Under the pieces are notes generated by a model. That model worked only from the letters and a program-made list of their open reading frames with translations, had not been told where the DNA came from and made no database searches. The translations under genes and the position numbers were made by a program. A stretch of DNA of 64,000 nucleotides from Ephemerocybe angulata (taxonomy: Eukaryota; Basidiomycota; Agaricomycetes; Agaricales; Psathyrellaceae). This document shows, one piece after another, positions 43,708 through 55,406 of this stretch. The stretch is from NCBI GenBank assembly GCA_013368325.1, contig JAACJK010000230.1:124001-188000 (forward strand), written 5' to 3'. The first letter of the stretch is position 1. Every line of letters begins with the position of its first letter.

Positions 43708-44194
43708 TCATGTCAGGACACAGTCAGTTGAAAAAGAAGCATATAATTTCACGCACGCATCCGACCTTAACGCACTGGTCGATTCATTTGTACGCGCAGA
43801 CGACCAGGCAGGTGATGCGGCTCAGTCATAAAGGCGGCGCTAGAAGCCTATATCAGCAACCGTCGAGCCCGATTAAGGTACACATGAGCTTTAGAGCCTG
43901 CGTTCAATGTTCAAAAACTCACAAGCGCGCGCAGAAAGAACGGCTACTTCGGTTTGAAAAGGTGGTATTACGACTGGTGCCGCCCTTCTTGCCCTCGACT
44001 GCGGCTTCTTGATGCTTCGCTTATGCGCAACCTGTTTCTCCGAGGATGTGTTGGATCAGAAATACGCAGTAATCTTTGGTCGAACACGATGGGATGACAC
44101 CAGGTCTGGAGTGCGGAGTTGAGGGTGGTCATTATTAAGTATTAATAGGACATACACTATGCAAGAAATAGAGACGAAGCATGCCTATGTGCCA
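43708..44194. other. Intergenic region between esterases C and D
   Basis: Contains the promoter of copy C and the 3-prime flank of copy D. A 142-residue open frame on the + strand (43584-44012) runs over the first exon of copy C and has no domain; it is not called. Confidence 0.45.
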
Positions 44195-46590
44195 CTAGCG
44201 TCGCAAAACAAGGGCATTCTTCATCAGGAAATTGATTTGCTCCTCACGGAAGTCATCTTTAACAACCGTCGTATTCCCGCCCTCCAGTTGCAACAGAACC
44301 TAGAGCACAGTCAGCGGGTCTAGAGACATCTTCCACCGGCGCTTAAACGTACCTGATTCTTCGTGGTGTATTGAGGCCACTCCGGACCTACAGAAAGCGA
44401 CATGAGTTGGAAACCCGGAGGCAGCATTCGAGACTGAAGGATCACTGACGTTTGACGCCTTTTCCATCGTTTGGATTCAACGAGACGGTAAAGGAGATCC
44501 AGTAGTCCACAATAGCGGCGCTAATGCCTTGGCCAGTAGGGTCAGTCGGGGGAGGCTGGGCGTATACATACGGCATTTCTGCGCCATGGGGAACTACATA
44601 GAACGTCGCATCGTTAATCGAGGGAGGTTCGCCACGAGACGCGATGGCGACTTACCTCCGAGAGCAGGTTCAGGTTGCGGTTGCGTGAAGTGATATCCAT
44701 ACGACTTGACCCCAGCCTTCGCGGCAACCTGCGACCACTGACGACGGGGAGCATCAAAGGTCATATCGCCCACTGCAAAGCAGAGAAGTTAGCTCGTGCA
44801 AGTCCTTTAAAACTGTGAATTTCGAGGGAACTTACTTAGCGATGCCACCCGTTTGTATGAAGCAGGCAAGCCGAACAGTTCTTCCCCCGTTCCGTATGGA
44901 GAACCAACCGCGAGATCTGCGGGATACAGCTTGAGCAGTGCATCGACAGTCTTGTTCAGCTCCTGGTCGGTGGTGGCTGCGGGGAAGTATTGCGCTACAA
45001 GTACATCCTTTATCGCCTCCTCCGTAAGTGGCTCTTGAATAGAGAAAAGTGTCCCTGTAAATGTGGAGTTTGGTAAACGAGACGCCAAGAAAAACACGAA
45101 GCTGATCGCACCTTCATCACGATTGGTGCCTGCAATGAAAGGCAGCCGGGCGAAATGACCCTTCTCGTAAAGGCGGGAGGGGTAATCGGGGTAGACACTA
45201 CCGCGACCAGAATCCAGCGTTGGAGCCCAGATCAGTGAAAAGGATTCAGATATGCTCTGGAGAGCGGCGGCCGCGACTTCCTCCGTCGAGGCGTTCTTGA
45301 GACATGCAAACGTCTTTCCAGTAGCCGCCACACTCGCACATGCCGGTACTGCCTCAACGAAGGATTTCCAGACGGCCTCGTTGTGTGAAGCTGGGAAGGC
45401 GACAACCCCGTTCGACGATCCGGATTCGAGAATCTAGAAAGACAATGGTTCAGTATGACTATGTACCAGTAAGATGGAAAGGCGACCATACTCCTGCTCT
45501 TGCCAACTTGCCAAGTTCGGGGTTCAAGAAAAGCACCCCAGTCATCATGGCTCCGGCGCTTTCCCCAACAATCGTGACCTGGAGCAAAGATATTCAGCAA
45601 CTCTTGAGCTATACCGAGCCTGGATGGTTACTTACCTTGTCTTTATCGCCTCCGAACGCATGGATATTCGCTTGCACCCACTCTAAAGCTGCAATTTGGT
45701 CCAAAATCCCTAGATTCAGAGCCCTTTTGTCGTCCGCTATATCGAGTAAAGGCTTTGAGAAAAGGTCTCCGAAAGATGTACAGCGCGTCACGAACCTTCT
45801 TGCCCTTGAGGGAACCCCAGAGGCCCCAAACGATAATTGAAATTGACGTAGATGATCGGTGTGCCCTGAGTGGAGGTGAGTTCCAGCCATCGAGATCCAG
45901 GTAATGTGCATACCCGTTCAACGCTGCGAGCGACGAGGTCTTTCCCGTCAAATTGGTCTGCAGAGCCTACCACGAAACCTCCACCATAGCTGTAAAACAC
46001 CAAGCAAGATAATTTAGTGGTCATGGCCCTCGTTCAGCAGTACACTTAGGTAATTAAACTCACGTCCAGAATAACTGGGTAAAAGGCCTCAGTTTAGTCA
46101 TGGTCATAAACAGACAAAAGAGCGGTCGTTCGACTTACGATAGGAAGTTTCTTATTCAAAGGGACGCCCGTAGGGCGATAGACGTTGATGAATAGGCAAT
46201 CCTCAGATTGAGGAGGGGCAGCATCGAAGAGGGCCTTCAACTAAATCAGCCAGGGTGCAGAACGTGTCAGCTTGCTCAGATACGCACCGGTTGAATACAG
46301 GCCTTCCCGTAGGATGTCGCGTTGAAAGTGGTTGGAGGTAGCTGGGTTTTGAGTACGGGCGCCTTGAGCCTCAGTTCACCGAGCGGCGGTTCGGCAAATG
46401 GGATTGCTGAACGAAACATGAATGAGCCAACACGTCAAGTCGGGATAGATGTCTCCTCACCGCCGAAGAATTGGACTCCATTGGAAACATCTTCCCCTAC
46501 GAGGGTCGCTTTCCCCAGTTTAACTTGAGGAAGTGCATTGACCGCAGTGAGCAGAGTAAGCAGAGAGCAGAGAACCTTGAAATTTGCCAT
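44195..46590 (-). CDS. Secreted type-B carboxylesterase, copy D
   Basis: Intact multi-exon gene. Signal peptide [19 protein letters not shown], then [17 protein letters not shown]. Microexon 46064-46074 encodes LFW. Oxyanion motif YGGGF; the nucleophile elbow is the standard GESAG ([14 protein letters not shown]). Acid in GTNRDEG. Likely catalytic His in [13 protein letters not shown]. The C-terminal end is [11 protein letters not shown], then [18 protein letters not shown] and VLRR. With standard catalytic motifs it is the best candidate for ordinary esterase activity outside the F/G pair. The F-box twin gene lies upstream of it. Confidence 0.87.
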
Positions 46591-47674
46591 GGAATTCGAG
46601 GAAGGTGCGTTGTTTGCTTTCCGATACGCTGGCTCTTATGTCTTGGACTCTATAGTTCATTCGGCACGATATCGTCACCCTGAAGGCAGGGAAATACACA
46701 ATTTCGGAGGTTCGCTTTGCACATTTAGCACTGACATCCCGGCTACATCCTACCGAGTCGCTTAAGATTTCCGAATTGGGGAGTACGTCAATTCGGGATG
46801 TGGTCGGCGACGAATTTTGGCTATGCGTATCGTACCAGGATACCGGCAGAGATTGACGTTCGAAGCTCGGCTGAACGCTTAGAGCTTTACCGCGGACGCG
46901 CGTTTATGTTTCGTGCCAGGCTCGAATTGTGTTGCATGCGAAAGATGTGGGCGTCGTCGATCTTACTACTGTCCCATTCAGGTGTGTTGCCTTTCTTCAG
47001 ATATTGATCATATACACTGAGTTTTTCCATGCATTCAGTGGTTGACGATGGGAGGATGGGAGGTAGGGCAGGTGCGGAAAGCTCCAGAGTCCAGACACGA
47101 TGGTTGGTTGCAACTTCAAGAGACGCGTCCTGCACCCGGCCGCGCTCCGGCATCCATTGATGATGGCTATGCACCCTAATTCAAGCCACCACAAACAGAG
47201 CCCGCGATGCCAGTGGTACTCGGACTCCTCGAGTCGGATCGACGCTCGTTGTCCTAGGACCTAAGTATACGATAGGGAGCTTAGCGGAGAATTGAATAGG
47301 GTGAGGCTATCCTAGACAGCCCGTCGCCACAGTTTGATAGTTGAAATAGTACATTGATAGACTGACTGGGCATACAATAATCTTCATAGGGGGGCAGTGT
47401 AGGGTAGTGGTATGTACAGTCTCCCCAAGGTTGAAAGGCCGACAGAGTTCAAGGGGTGGTAAGAGAGAAGGCGACGGTTGAAGTGAAGTGGCGAATCCTA
47501 GCTCCACGTAGAACACATATGGGTGGGACTCTTGCAGAGCAGTGCCATCTTTGACTGGGAGGGAAGCGATGAGCTCGTATGATCTGGAATTCAGGTGTGG
47601 TTAGTGATATGTATCGATGGTTGAGGAATCACATACGCACACTACAGTTCGCTTGCGTGCAGCTACAACGATGG
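46591..47674. other. Intergenic region between esterase D and the F-box twin
   Basis: No gene is supported. The left part is the promoter of esterase D. A short stretch near 47150-47200 (ATTCAAGCCACCACAAACAG) resembles sequence upstream of esterase E near 52090-52125, suggesting shared upstream sequence. The right ~150 bp is the 3-prime flank shared with the F-box gene at 8.9 kb. Confidence 0.45.
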
Positions 47675-49198
47675 TTAAAAAGCTATGAGATTGAGAAGTA
47701 CGCCTGCTTTTTTCAGGGCCTGGATGTGAAGTGGGCTGCAGGATCCGACCGTGGTCGGGTGCTGGAATGAAACGGTCAAAATGCAGGGACCGTAACGCTT
47801 CGCTTTACCGAAGTCCCGGAGCTCGGATTGATATTCATAGGTCCTTGGAAGAGAGAGCAGCTCGAGATGCTCGAGGGAAGGAAGATTGGGGCTGATGACA
47901 AGGTCCTGATTTTCGCCTGTGGTCTCGAACAATTTGTCGCCAAATTCGACCCACTGGAGAGTAAGTCCCTTTAGCAATGGGAGATTCGACAAGCAATGGC
48001 GAAGATCCGCAGCCGGTACCTCTATGTTAGAGATTCGCAGAGCTTGTAGGCTTTCAGATGCATTCGAGGCCCTGAAAAAGTCGTAGAGGGTCGCCCCGAA
48101 CTTGTCGTCAACTACGCTGCCATATTCCAGGTCGAGATCGAGGTCGGAGAGAGCGGGCATTGCAAGGTATTTGAGGATAGAGCTTGTCTCGGAACGTCCA
48201 ATGCTGAATTTCCGAACTTTCGGAAGTACAACCCTTGACTTGGCAAGCCCAAGTAGTTTGGGTTCGCGCTCGTCGAAAAGATTAAACCGAGAGGCACATG
48301 TAATGGTGAGGGTTTCCAGATTCTTGCAGCTTTCTAGTAGGGAGAATATCTCTGTCCCGTACCAGTCGAATTCGATTGTGAAGGTCGTTAATTGGTTTAG
48401 CAGCTTAACGGGGATGATCACCATTGGGTCACCATCGCCTTCAACGCCCACCACCAAGTCGGATGGAAATTCAACGTCCAAAGAAGTCACGAAGGGTATA
48501 TATTGGAACACGAAAGGTTCGTCCCATTCCCGGCCCTCTTGGTAGGGACATTGAAGTCGGAATGATCGTAAGGTATCCCAAGGACAAGGCCCGGACAACG
48601 ACTTTTTGGCAGAGTTAATGGCGTCGATCCAGTTGACGAAGCAGCCCACGTGGATGCTAAGGAGTTCGAAATGATCAAGGGATGGGCCTGTTGTCAAAAG
48701 CTTAAGCAGCTCTGGGTTCGTTGAAAGGCAAGGTACCTCCTCGTTGAAAGTGCATTCGCAACCGCTGCCGTCGAACTGAAGCGTCTTAGGCAGAGCGCCC
48801 GACCTATTCAACCACGACACCATACGACCGTACGCCCCGTCTTCCGGTGGGCGGATGAGTTGAAGACCACTCCAAAGGTGGTGAGCGAGGAGGGAGGCGT
48901 TTTGCCAGGATTTGCACACCCGCCCAAGGTCCCTCAACATCTCCCTGCCATCAGGATCCAGAACATCTGGAAGCACCAATGCAAAAATTTCTCCTAGTAT
49001 CTCCATCGGCATCCGACGCACTGGAGAAAGGATTGCTCGAAGTTGATGCCGCTCTCCTTCCAGAGCGCCGAGTTGGCTCTGGAGCTTGAAGATCGTTTTC
49101 GATAAACCATCGATCGTTTGTTTTACCGACGCCGCTTGTGAGGAGTTGGGAACATTGTTGCTGTTGAGGAGGTCGTAGAAGTCATTGTGTCGAGGCAT
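47675..49198 (-). CDS. F-box-like protein, twin of the gene at 8.9-10.4 kb
   Basis: Single-exon gene of 507 residues from the start MPRHNDFYDLLNSNNVP, chosen by alignment with the twin; an upstream in-frame Met at 49297 is possible. Coiled segment, F-box-like motif ILSPVRRMPMEILGEIFALV (identical in the twin), VCKSWQNASLLAHHLWSGL, Cys motif CECTFNEEVPC. Leucine-rich segments: LTTFTIEFDWYGTEIFSLL, LETLTITCAS, LQALRISNIEVP, LKGLTLQWVEFG. The last residues (GVLLNLIAF) differ from the twin (GVLLNFLPSQPEL), so the stop lies earlier after an indel. It sits between esterases D and E on the same strand. Predicted SCF substrate adaptor, target unknown. Confidence 0.82.
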   Translation of the reverse strand: MPRHNDFYDLLNSNNVPNSSQAASVKQTIDGLSKTIFKLQSQLGALEGERHQLRAILSPVRRMPMEILGEIFALVLPDVLDPDGREMLRDLGRVCKSWQNASLLAHHLWSGLQLIRPPEDGAYGRMVSWLNRSGALPKTLQFDGSGCECTFNEEVPCLSTNPELLKLLTTGPSLDHFELLSIHVGCFVNWIDAINSAKKSLSGPCPWDTLRSFRLQCPYQEGREWDEPFVFQYIPFVTSLDVEFPSDLVVGVEGDGDPMVIIPVKLLNQLTTFTIEFDWYGTEIFSLLESCKNLETLTITCASRFNLFDEREPKLLGLAKSRVVLPKVRKFSIGRSETSSILKYLAMPALSDLDLDLEYGSVVDDKFGATLYDFFRASNASESLQALRISNIEVPAADLRHCLSNLPLLKGLTLQWVEFGDKLFETTGENQDLVISPNLPSLEHLELLSLPRTYEYQSELRDFGKAKRYGPCILTVSFQHPTTVGSCSPLHIQALKKAGVLLNLIAF

Positions 49199-49486
49199 GT
49201 TGAGGTTCGGAAGCAAGTTGCGTGAGGGTGCCAGCGGCGATGGCATCACGGCCGCTGACGATTCGAGCTGAGCTCGAAAAACGCCATAAAAGCTCATAAA
49301 AGGCGTTCATTGAAAGAAGGGCTTTGGCACGCAATCGGCACGTACCCGAACCTTGAAAGTTAACTTAGCTTTTACCTCGAGGTTCGGAGCGAAGAAAGCT
49401 CGAGGGGTGTCTTGTTCCTGAGGCTCGAGATCGAGACGAACAAAGTTTTAGCATCACAACGGCAAGGCCTAGTATACATGAGGATT

Positions 49487-51868
49487 TTAGCGTCGCAGTA
49501 CAAGAGAGTTCTTAATCAAGAAGTCAAGCTGTTCCTTTCGGAAGTCATCCTCGACAGCGGTCGTATTTCCACCTTCCAATTGCAGCACAACCTACAGCGC
49601 GATCAATCAAAACATGTCCCAGAATTAAGCGCCCAAGGCGTACCTGGTTTTTCGTCGTGTATTGAGGCCACTCCGGACCTGCAAGGTAAGAAGTCAGATT
49701 GTTAAAAGCTAGAAAAGAAAAGTACACTGACGCTTGACGCCTTTTCCATCGTTTGGAGTTAGGGATACCGTGAAGGAAATCCAGTAGTCCGCCATAATAT
49801 TGCTGATTTCCTGGCCAACAGGATCGGTTGGGGGAGGTTGAGCGTAAACATAGGGACTTTCTGAGCCATGAGGAACTAAACATGCCGACCGAAGATGTCA
49901 GGGCGTTTATTTAGCAAAATAGTCGTCACTAGATTCTAGAGCGACTCACCTCCGAGTGCAGGAATGGCCTGCGGATGCGTAAAGTGGTACGCATACGACT
50001 TAACCCCGGCTTTTGCTGCAGCCTGCGACCATTGACGACGAGGTGCATTAAAAGTTAAGTCTCCATCTAAAGGTCAAAGAGCGAGTCAGCTCCTCTATCA
50101 CATTTACAACTTCTGAAGGTCCTCACATAGGGAAGCAACACGTTTGTAAGAAGCGGGCAGGCCAAATAGTTCTTCTCCTGTGCCGTATGGCGAACCAACA
50201 GCAGGATCCTCGGGGTATAGCTCGAGCAATTTATCGACAGTCCTGTTCAACTCTTGTTCGGTGGTGGCCGCGGGGGAGTATCCCGTGACAATTATATCCT
50301 TTATTGCATCCTGCGTAAGTGGTTCTCGGATGGAGAAGAGCGTTCCTGCACAAAATGAAGCGCGAACGGATTAAATGGGGGAAAAGGCTCCAATAGCAAA
50401 CATACCTTCATCACGATTGGTGCCCGCAATAAAAGGCAGACGAGCAAATCGTCCTTCCTCGTAAAGGCGAGACGCATAATCAGGGTAGACGCTACCACGG
50501 CCGAAATCCAGCGTTGGCGCCCATTTGAGTGATATAATGGAGTCAGGGACGATCTGAGACATAGCGAGTGCGACTTCCTCTGTTGAGGCCTCCTTGAGGC
50601 ATTCAAAGGTTCTCCCTGTGGAAGCCACACGAGCACAGGATGGGACCTTCTCAACAAACGCTTGCCAAACGGCTTCGTTTCGTGAAGCTGGAAATGCAGT
50701 GACCCCATTCGACGACCCAGATTCAAGTATCTGTGCGTCTTCAGCTTCAGTATGAATGATATACTGCCCCAGCGATGGCTACTTACCCCAGCTCTTGCCA
50801 GCTTTCCGAGTTGAGGGTTCAAGAAAAGCACCCCAACCATCATAGCGCCAGCACTCAACCCGGCAATTGTCACCTGTCGTGATACTAATGAGCATTTTCA
50901 ACAAGCGTCGAGGCTGCCTGCGGAGCCTACCTTGTCTTTATCTCCTCCGAAAGCATGGATATTCGCTTGAACCCATTCCAGAGCAGCGATTTGATCCAAG
51001 ACCCCGAGGTTCAAAGCACCTTCATCATCCGCTGTAAGGAGTATGAGTATGAAGAGATATCTTCGGAATAGCCGGGACTAAAAGGAAGCTACGTACCTTC
51101 CTGCCCTTGAGGGAAACCTAAAGGTCCCAGGCGGTAATTATGGTTCACATAGATGATTGGGGTACCCTGGGAGGCGTGAGTGATAACCATGACGATGCCA
51201 GTAATGAGGCACGTACTCGTTCGACGCTGTGAGCAACGAGATCTTTCCCGTCAAACCGGTTTGAACCACCTACGACGAAAGCTCCCCCAGGACTACAGGT
51301 AATTAAGCATAGGCAGACGTGGTAGAAGACTATTCGCTAACTCACGTGAAAAACATCTGGAATTTAAAGGCTTTCGTTCAGCGATGTATAGTGGGAGAAA
51401 GCGGTTTTTCGACTTACAACGGGAAGCAACTGAGATTTTGGGACACTGGCTGGACGATACACGTTAATGAACAAACAGTCCTCTGATTGAGGAGGTGGGT
51501 TATCCATGATCGGCTGCAGCAGGTCAGTCACACCAGTAAACGACTACCTGGATTCCCGAACGCACAGGCTGAACGCAAGCGTTCCCGTAGGAACTCGCGT
51601 TGAGTACGGTTGGAGGTAGCCGGGTCTTGAGGACCGGGGGGTTGAGCCGCAATCCTCCAAGTGGTGGCTCAGCAAATGGAATTCCTGATTACGTCGATGA
51701 ACCTCGTCAGAGCGCGCTGGAGTACACAGAGTCAGGCTTACCTCCAAAGAACTGAACACTATCAGACACGCTTCGCCCTACGATAGTCGCTCCGCCCAAT
51801 TTGATCTGAGGAAGCGCATTGACACTGACAACGGCGAGCAACAGCAAGAAATAGCGAGCCTCCAACAT
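49487..51868 (-). CDS. Secreted type-B carboxylesterase, copy E
   Basis: Multi-exon gene, readable throughout. Signal peptide [18 protein letters not shown], then [13 protein letters not shown]. It is the most altered copy around the active site. The microexon 51346-51356 encodes MFF instead of LFW, the oxyanion motif is PGGAF, and the nucleophile elbow is GLSAG. The catalytic Ser, the acid (GTNRDEG) and the likely catalytic His ([13 protein letters not shown]) are kept. The start matches the family and the end has [19 protein letters not shown] and VLRR. Either a different substrate or reduced activity is possible. It lies between the F-box twin and esterase F. Confidence 0.83.
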
Positions 51869-52309
51869 GGTTCAAAGTTGAATCCTGTGAGATTCGAAGT
51901 GTTCGCTATCAAGCTGGGTTTCTCTCGGTTTCTTTGGCCCAGTGCTCTGGGCGGGATACTGATAAGCATCATACAGCATCCATACGACATCACACTGGGG
52001 CTTGCTGAAGAAGGCTGAAGTGTGGGAGATTGGAGGAGAGCATCAAGAGGGCATGATGCATCGCAGTTTGTGGCAGCCGCCGGCGATCATGCCCCTAACT
52101 CAAACCTCCGCAAACACAAGAACTTCACTCAAATCTCGCGGAAGGACCTGGGTTCAAACTTGACGTTCTAACCTCTAGAAAAAGCCATCGAAATAACTGC
52201 ATATTTTCACGATTTACGCAAAACCATCGTCCCGGGGCCTTCATGAACTGGTCGCGCTATGGTAGCTACATCGAGACGAAGCACTCCTCCGAATCCTTAC
52301 GCCCTATCA
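51869..52309. other. Intergenic region between esterases E and F
   Basis: Promoter side of copy E plus the left breakpoint of the 3.1-kb tandem duplication (about 52228, at TCCCGGGGCCTTCATGAACT). No gene. Confidence 0.5.
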
Positions 52310-54693
52310 TTAGCGTCGTAGAACAAGCGATTTCTCAATCAAGTAGGCAATCTGCTCTTTTCGGAAGTCATCCTTAACAGCGGTAGTGTTCCCACCTTCC
52401 AACTGCATCGCAACCTAAGCAGAGCGCAATCGATCAGAGATTCAGCACGCGTCCCCGATATTAAGCGCCCAAACCGTACCTGATTCTTGGTCGTATATTG
52501 CGGCCATTCCGGACCTACAAACAGAGCCTCTGAGTTCAGAATGATCACGCAGTGGGAGGGGATTACTGACGTTTCACGCCTTTGCCGTCGTTCGGGTTTA
52601 GGGAAACCGTGAACGAGATCCAGTAGTCGGCCATGATAGTGCTGATACCCTGGCCCGCGGAGTCGGTCACGGGAGGCTGGGCGTAGACGTATGGGATTTC
52701 AGATCCATGGTTCACTATTTCAATCGCATGAGTCCATATCCGACTTGTAATGACTTTGGGTTGACTCACCTCCCCTTTCGGGACGGCCGCCTGGCTGGGG
52801 GTGCGTGAAGTGGTATGCATACGACTTCACCCCTGCTTGTGCTGCGACCTGATTCCATTGGCGACGAGGAGCGAAAAACGCTAGATCACCCACTAAGGCA
52901 AGTATACGTTCAGTAGGACACTCTTGGTTCATAAGAGGGGGGATTGTGGACTCACTCAAGGAAGCATGCCTCTTGTATGATGACGGTAACCCGAAGAGTT
53001 CCGTGCCTGTTCCATACGGAGAGCCGAGAGCAGGATCGTCGGGGTACAGCTCTAGCAGCTTATCAACGGTGTTGTTCAGCTCCAGTGGGGTGGTAACTGC
53101 AGGTAAGTGTTGGAGCACGAGCATGTCCTTTATATCCTGGTCTGAAAGAGGAGCTTGGCTAGCGAATGCCGTCCCTATTGATAATATAGAATCAAAGCAG
53201 ATTGGAAGTAATCAGGAAGTTTGCACACCTTCGTCACGATTAGTCCCCGCGATGAATGGCAGGCGAGCGAAGTGTCCCTTTGCATACAAACGCGACGCGT
53301 AGTCAGGGTAAACGCTACCGCGACCAGTGTCCAGCATCGGAGCCCAAGGGTGCGAGAGCCCTTGAGCATTCGCAAGAACACCAGCCGCTATTTCCTCTGT
53401 AGACGCCTTCTTAAGGCAGTCGAATGTCTTCCCAGAAGACGCAACGCTTGCACAAGGCGAGACCTTCTCAACGAAGCCTTTCCAAACATCTTCGTTCTTT
53501 GCAGCGGGGTACATTGCGGGGCCATTGGACGATCCAGATTCAAGTATCTATGTGGGGAGGTAGGTCTTGGTGTCACTCGTCCGGCGAAGAATGGTTTAGG
53601 CGACTTGAACATACCGCCGCTCGTGCTAGACTTTCAAGCCGGGGGTTGAGGCACAGCACCCCAACTGACATAGCTCCGGCACTCTCCCCAAAGATCGTAA
53701 CCTAGGACGAAAACGTTCAGCATGTTTTCGATGTACTGGATCGGGATCTCGGTGGGCTCACCTTGTTTTTATCTCCTCCAAAAGCATGGATGTTCGCTTG
53801 AACCCACTCCAGAGCAGCAGTTTGGTCCAGAATTCCCAAATTAAGAGCTCCTTTGTCGTGCGCTGGAATAGCGGAATAAAGTTAGAGAGACAGTCTGCAT
53901 TTCACCTCACGGGCGGTCCCAACCTTCCTGCCCCTGGGGAAACCCTAATGGACCCAGACGATAATTGATGTTGACATAGATAATCGGGGTGCCCTGAGTA
54001 TTTGTGAGGAAAGTTTGGACGTCGGTTTAGTGGCTGCCTACCCACCCGTTCAACACTACGCGCAACAAGGTCCTTCCCGTCGTATATACTAGAGGATCCG
54101 ACGAAGAAGCCGCCGCCATATCTGAAGGGGTTTATGTCAAGGCCAGCTCTCAAAGCCGAGAATTGGCCTTGGTTACTTACATCCAAAACAACTAGAGAAC
54201 TGCAGTTTAGTCTCGCATGAGGAGTATAGGAGTTGGGTGCCTTACTATAGGGAGCTTTGCAGTTAGGGCGGTACCAGTGGGGCGGTGTACATTGATAAAA
54301 AGACAGTCCTCCGATACTATGGGAAGCGCATAGATATCCTTTATGGCATGAGAAACTGGGTCCGCCCACGACAAACGGGAGAGACGTACTGGCTGAATGC
54401 AAGCGCTTCCATAAGAGGTCGCATTGAATGTAGTTCCAGGCAGGCGTGTTTTGAGGACTGGTGCTTTGAGCCTCAATTCCCCAACCGGCGGCTCAGCGAA
54501 AGGTATTCCTAGAATAAAAAGCATCCATCGTGTGCCAACAACATAACGGATATGAAGTCAGGGTCATACCACCGAAGAATTCAACTTTTTCGGAAACATC
54601 TTGGCCAACAACGGTCGTTTTCCCTAGTTTGACCTGGGGAAGCGCCTCGACGACGGTGATGAGGGCAAGCAAGGAGTACAAAGCTCTGCGCAT
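52310..54693 (-). CDS. Secreted type-B carboxylesterase, copy F
   Basis: Multi-exon gene nearly the same as copy G. Signal peptide MRRALYSLLALITVVEA, then [17 protein letters not shown]. Microexon 54181-54191 (LFW). Oxyanion motif YGGGF and elbow GESAG are of standard type. Acid in GTNRDEG, likely catalytic His in VNHGSEIPYVYAQ. Ends [11 protein letters not shown], then [19 protein letters not shown] and SLVLRR. It forms the first half of a tandem duplication with copy G. Substrate unknown. Confidence 0.86.
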
Positions 54694-55406
54694 GGTCGGC
54701 GAGTTCTTGGAAGCTGGGCAGCAGCTCACTTTAGACCGTGCAAATCCTTATATGCCCGTCCCCAGCATGCCGTGTTTTTCCTTCGAGCCTCCGATGTTGC
54801 TGGCATTTCCCACCAATGAATCGCACCAGAAGGCGAACAGCAAGGATTTAAAAAGAATAGAAAACAGCGCCCATCTCACCGAGTCATTTAGAAGATGGCT
54901 GCGGCTGCTACCAGGGGTCGACCGGGCTACCCAAGTGAAATAGAAGCGCTCCGCGCCTGCGTTTGTCGAATTTGGATCGTCACAAGATCGCCCTCACAGC
55001 CTGAGCGTATGTCGCTTGTTCCGTTCGGCGGTCAACAGCTCTCAAGACATAGACTGAGTTAAAGTTGAAGAAGAGGACTGGAAACAAGCATGGCCGCGGT
55101 TGCTCTGGTGGCCGCAGCATTGTTCGCGGCCATGCCCTCTAAGTCAAACAAGGACAAACAGAGAGACAAAGGCGACGCTCCTGCGCAACTGCACTGCAAC
55201 ACACCTTTCACCCTTACCGTCACGATAATTAACGATCACCGAAGCCCAGCACCCCAAAAGCACTCCCAACGATGGATGCAAGATCACCACTCCCAGAAGC
55301 TACGTCCAAGCACCATATCATTTGTCCCGGGGCTTCATGAACTAGTTGCGCTATGGTAACTACATCGAGCCGGAAGTCAAAGTCCTCCGAATCCTTACAC
55401 CTTACA
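54694..55406. other. Intergenic region between esterases F and G with a truncated gene end
   Basis: Bases about 54980-55322 match 58100-58460, the sequence in front of the membrane protein gene. The shared open frame (PSKSNKDKQRDKGDAPAQLH) stops being similar at about 55320, where the duplication junction lies. A possible splice donor in the right copy (AAG-GTATGT at 58438) is changed here (AAG-CTACGT). This is best read as a left-over 5-prime fragment. Confidence 0.6.
54746..54755 (-). promoter_or_regulatory. TATA-like element of esterase F
   Basis: On the - strand GCATATAAGG lies about 53 bp upstream of the ATG at 54693. The same element is found before esterase G. Confidence 0.55.

Noticed and set aside
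43584..44012. A 142-residue + strand open frame in front of esterase C
   Set aside because: Its first part is the antisense of the signal-peptide exon of esterase C; the remainder has no domain.
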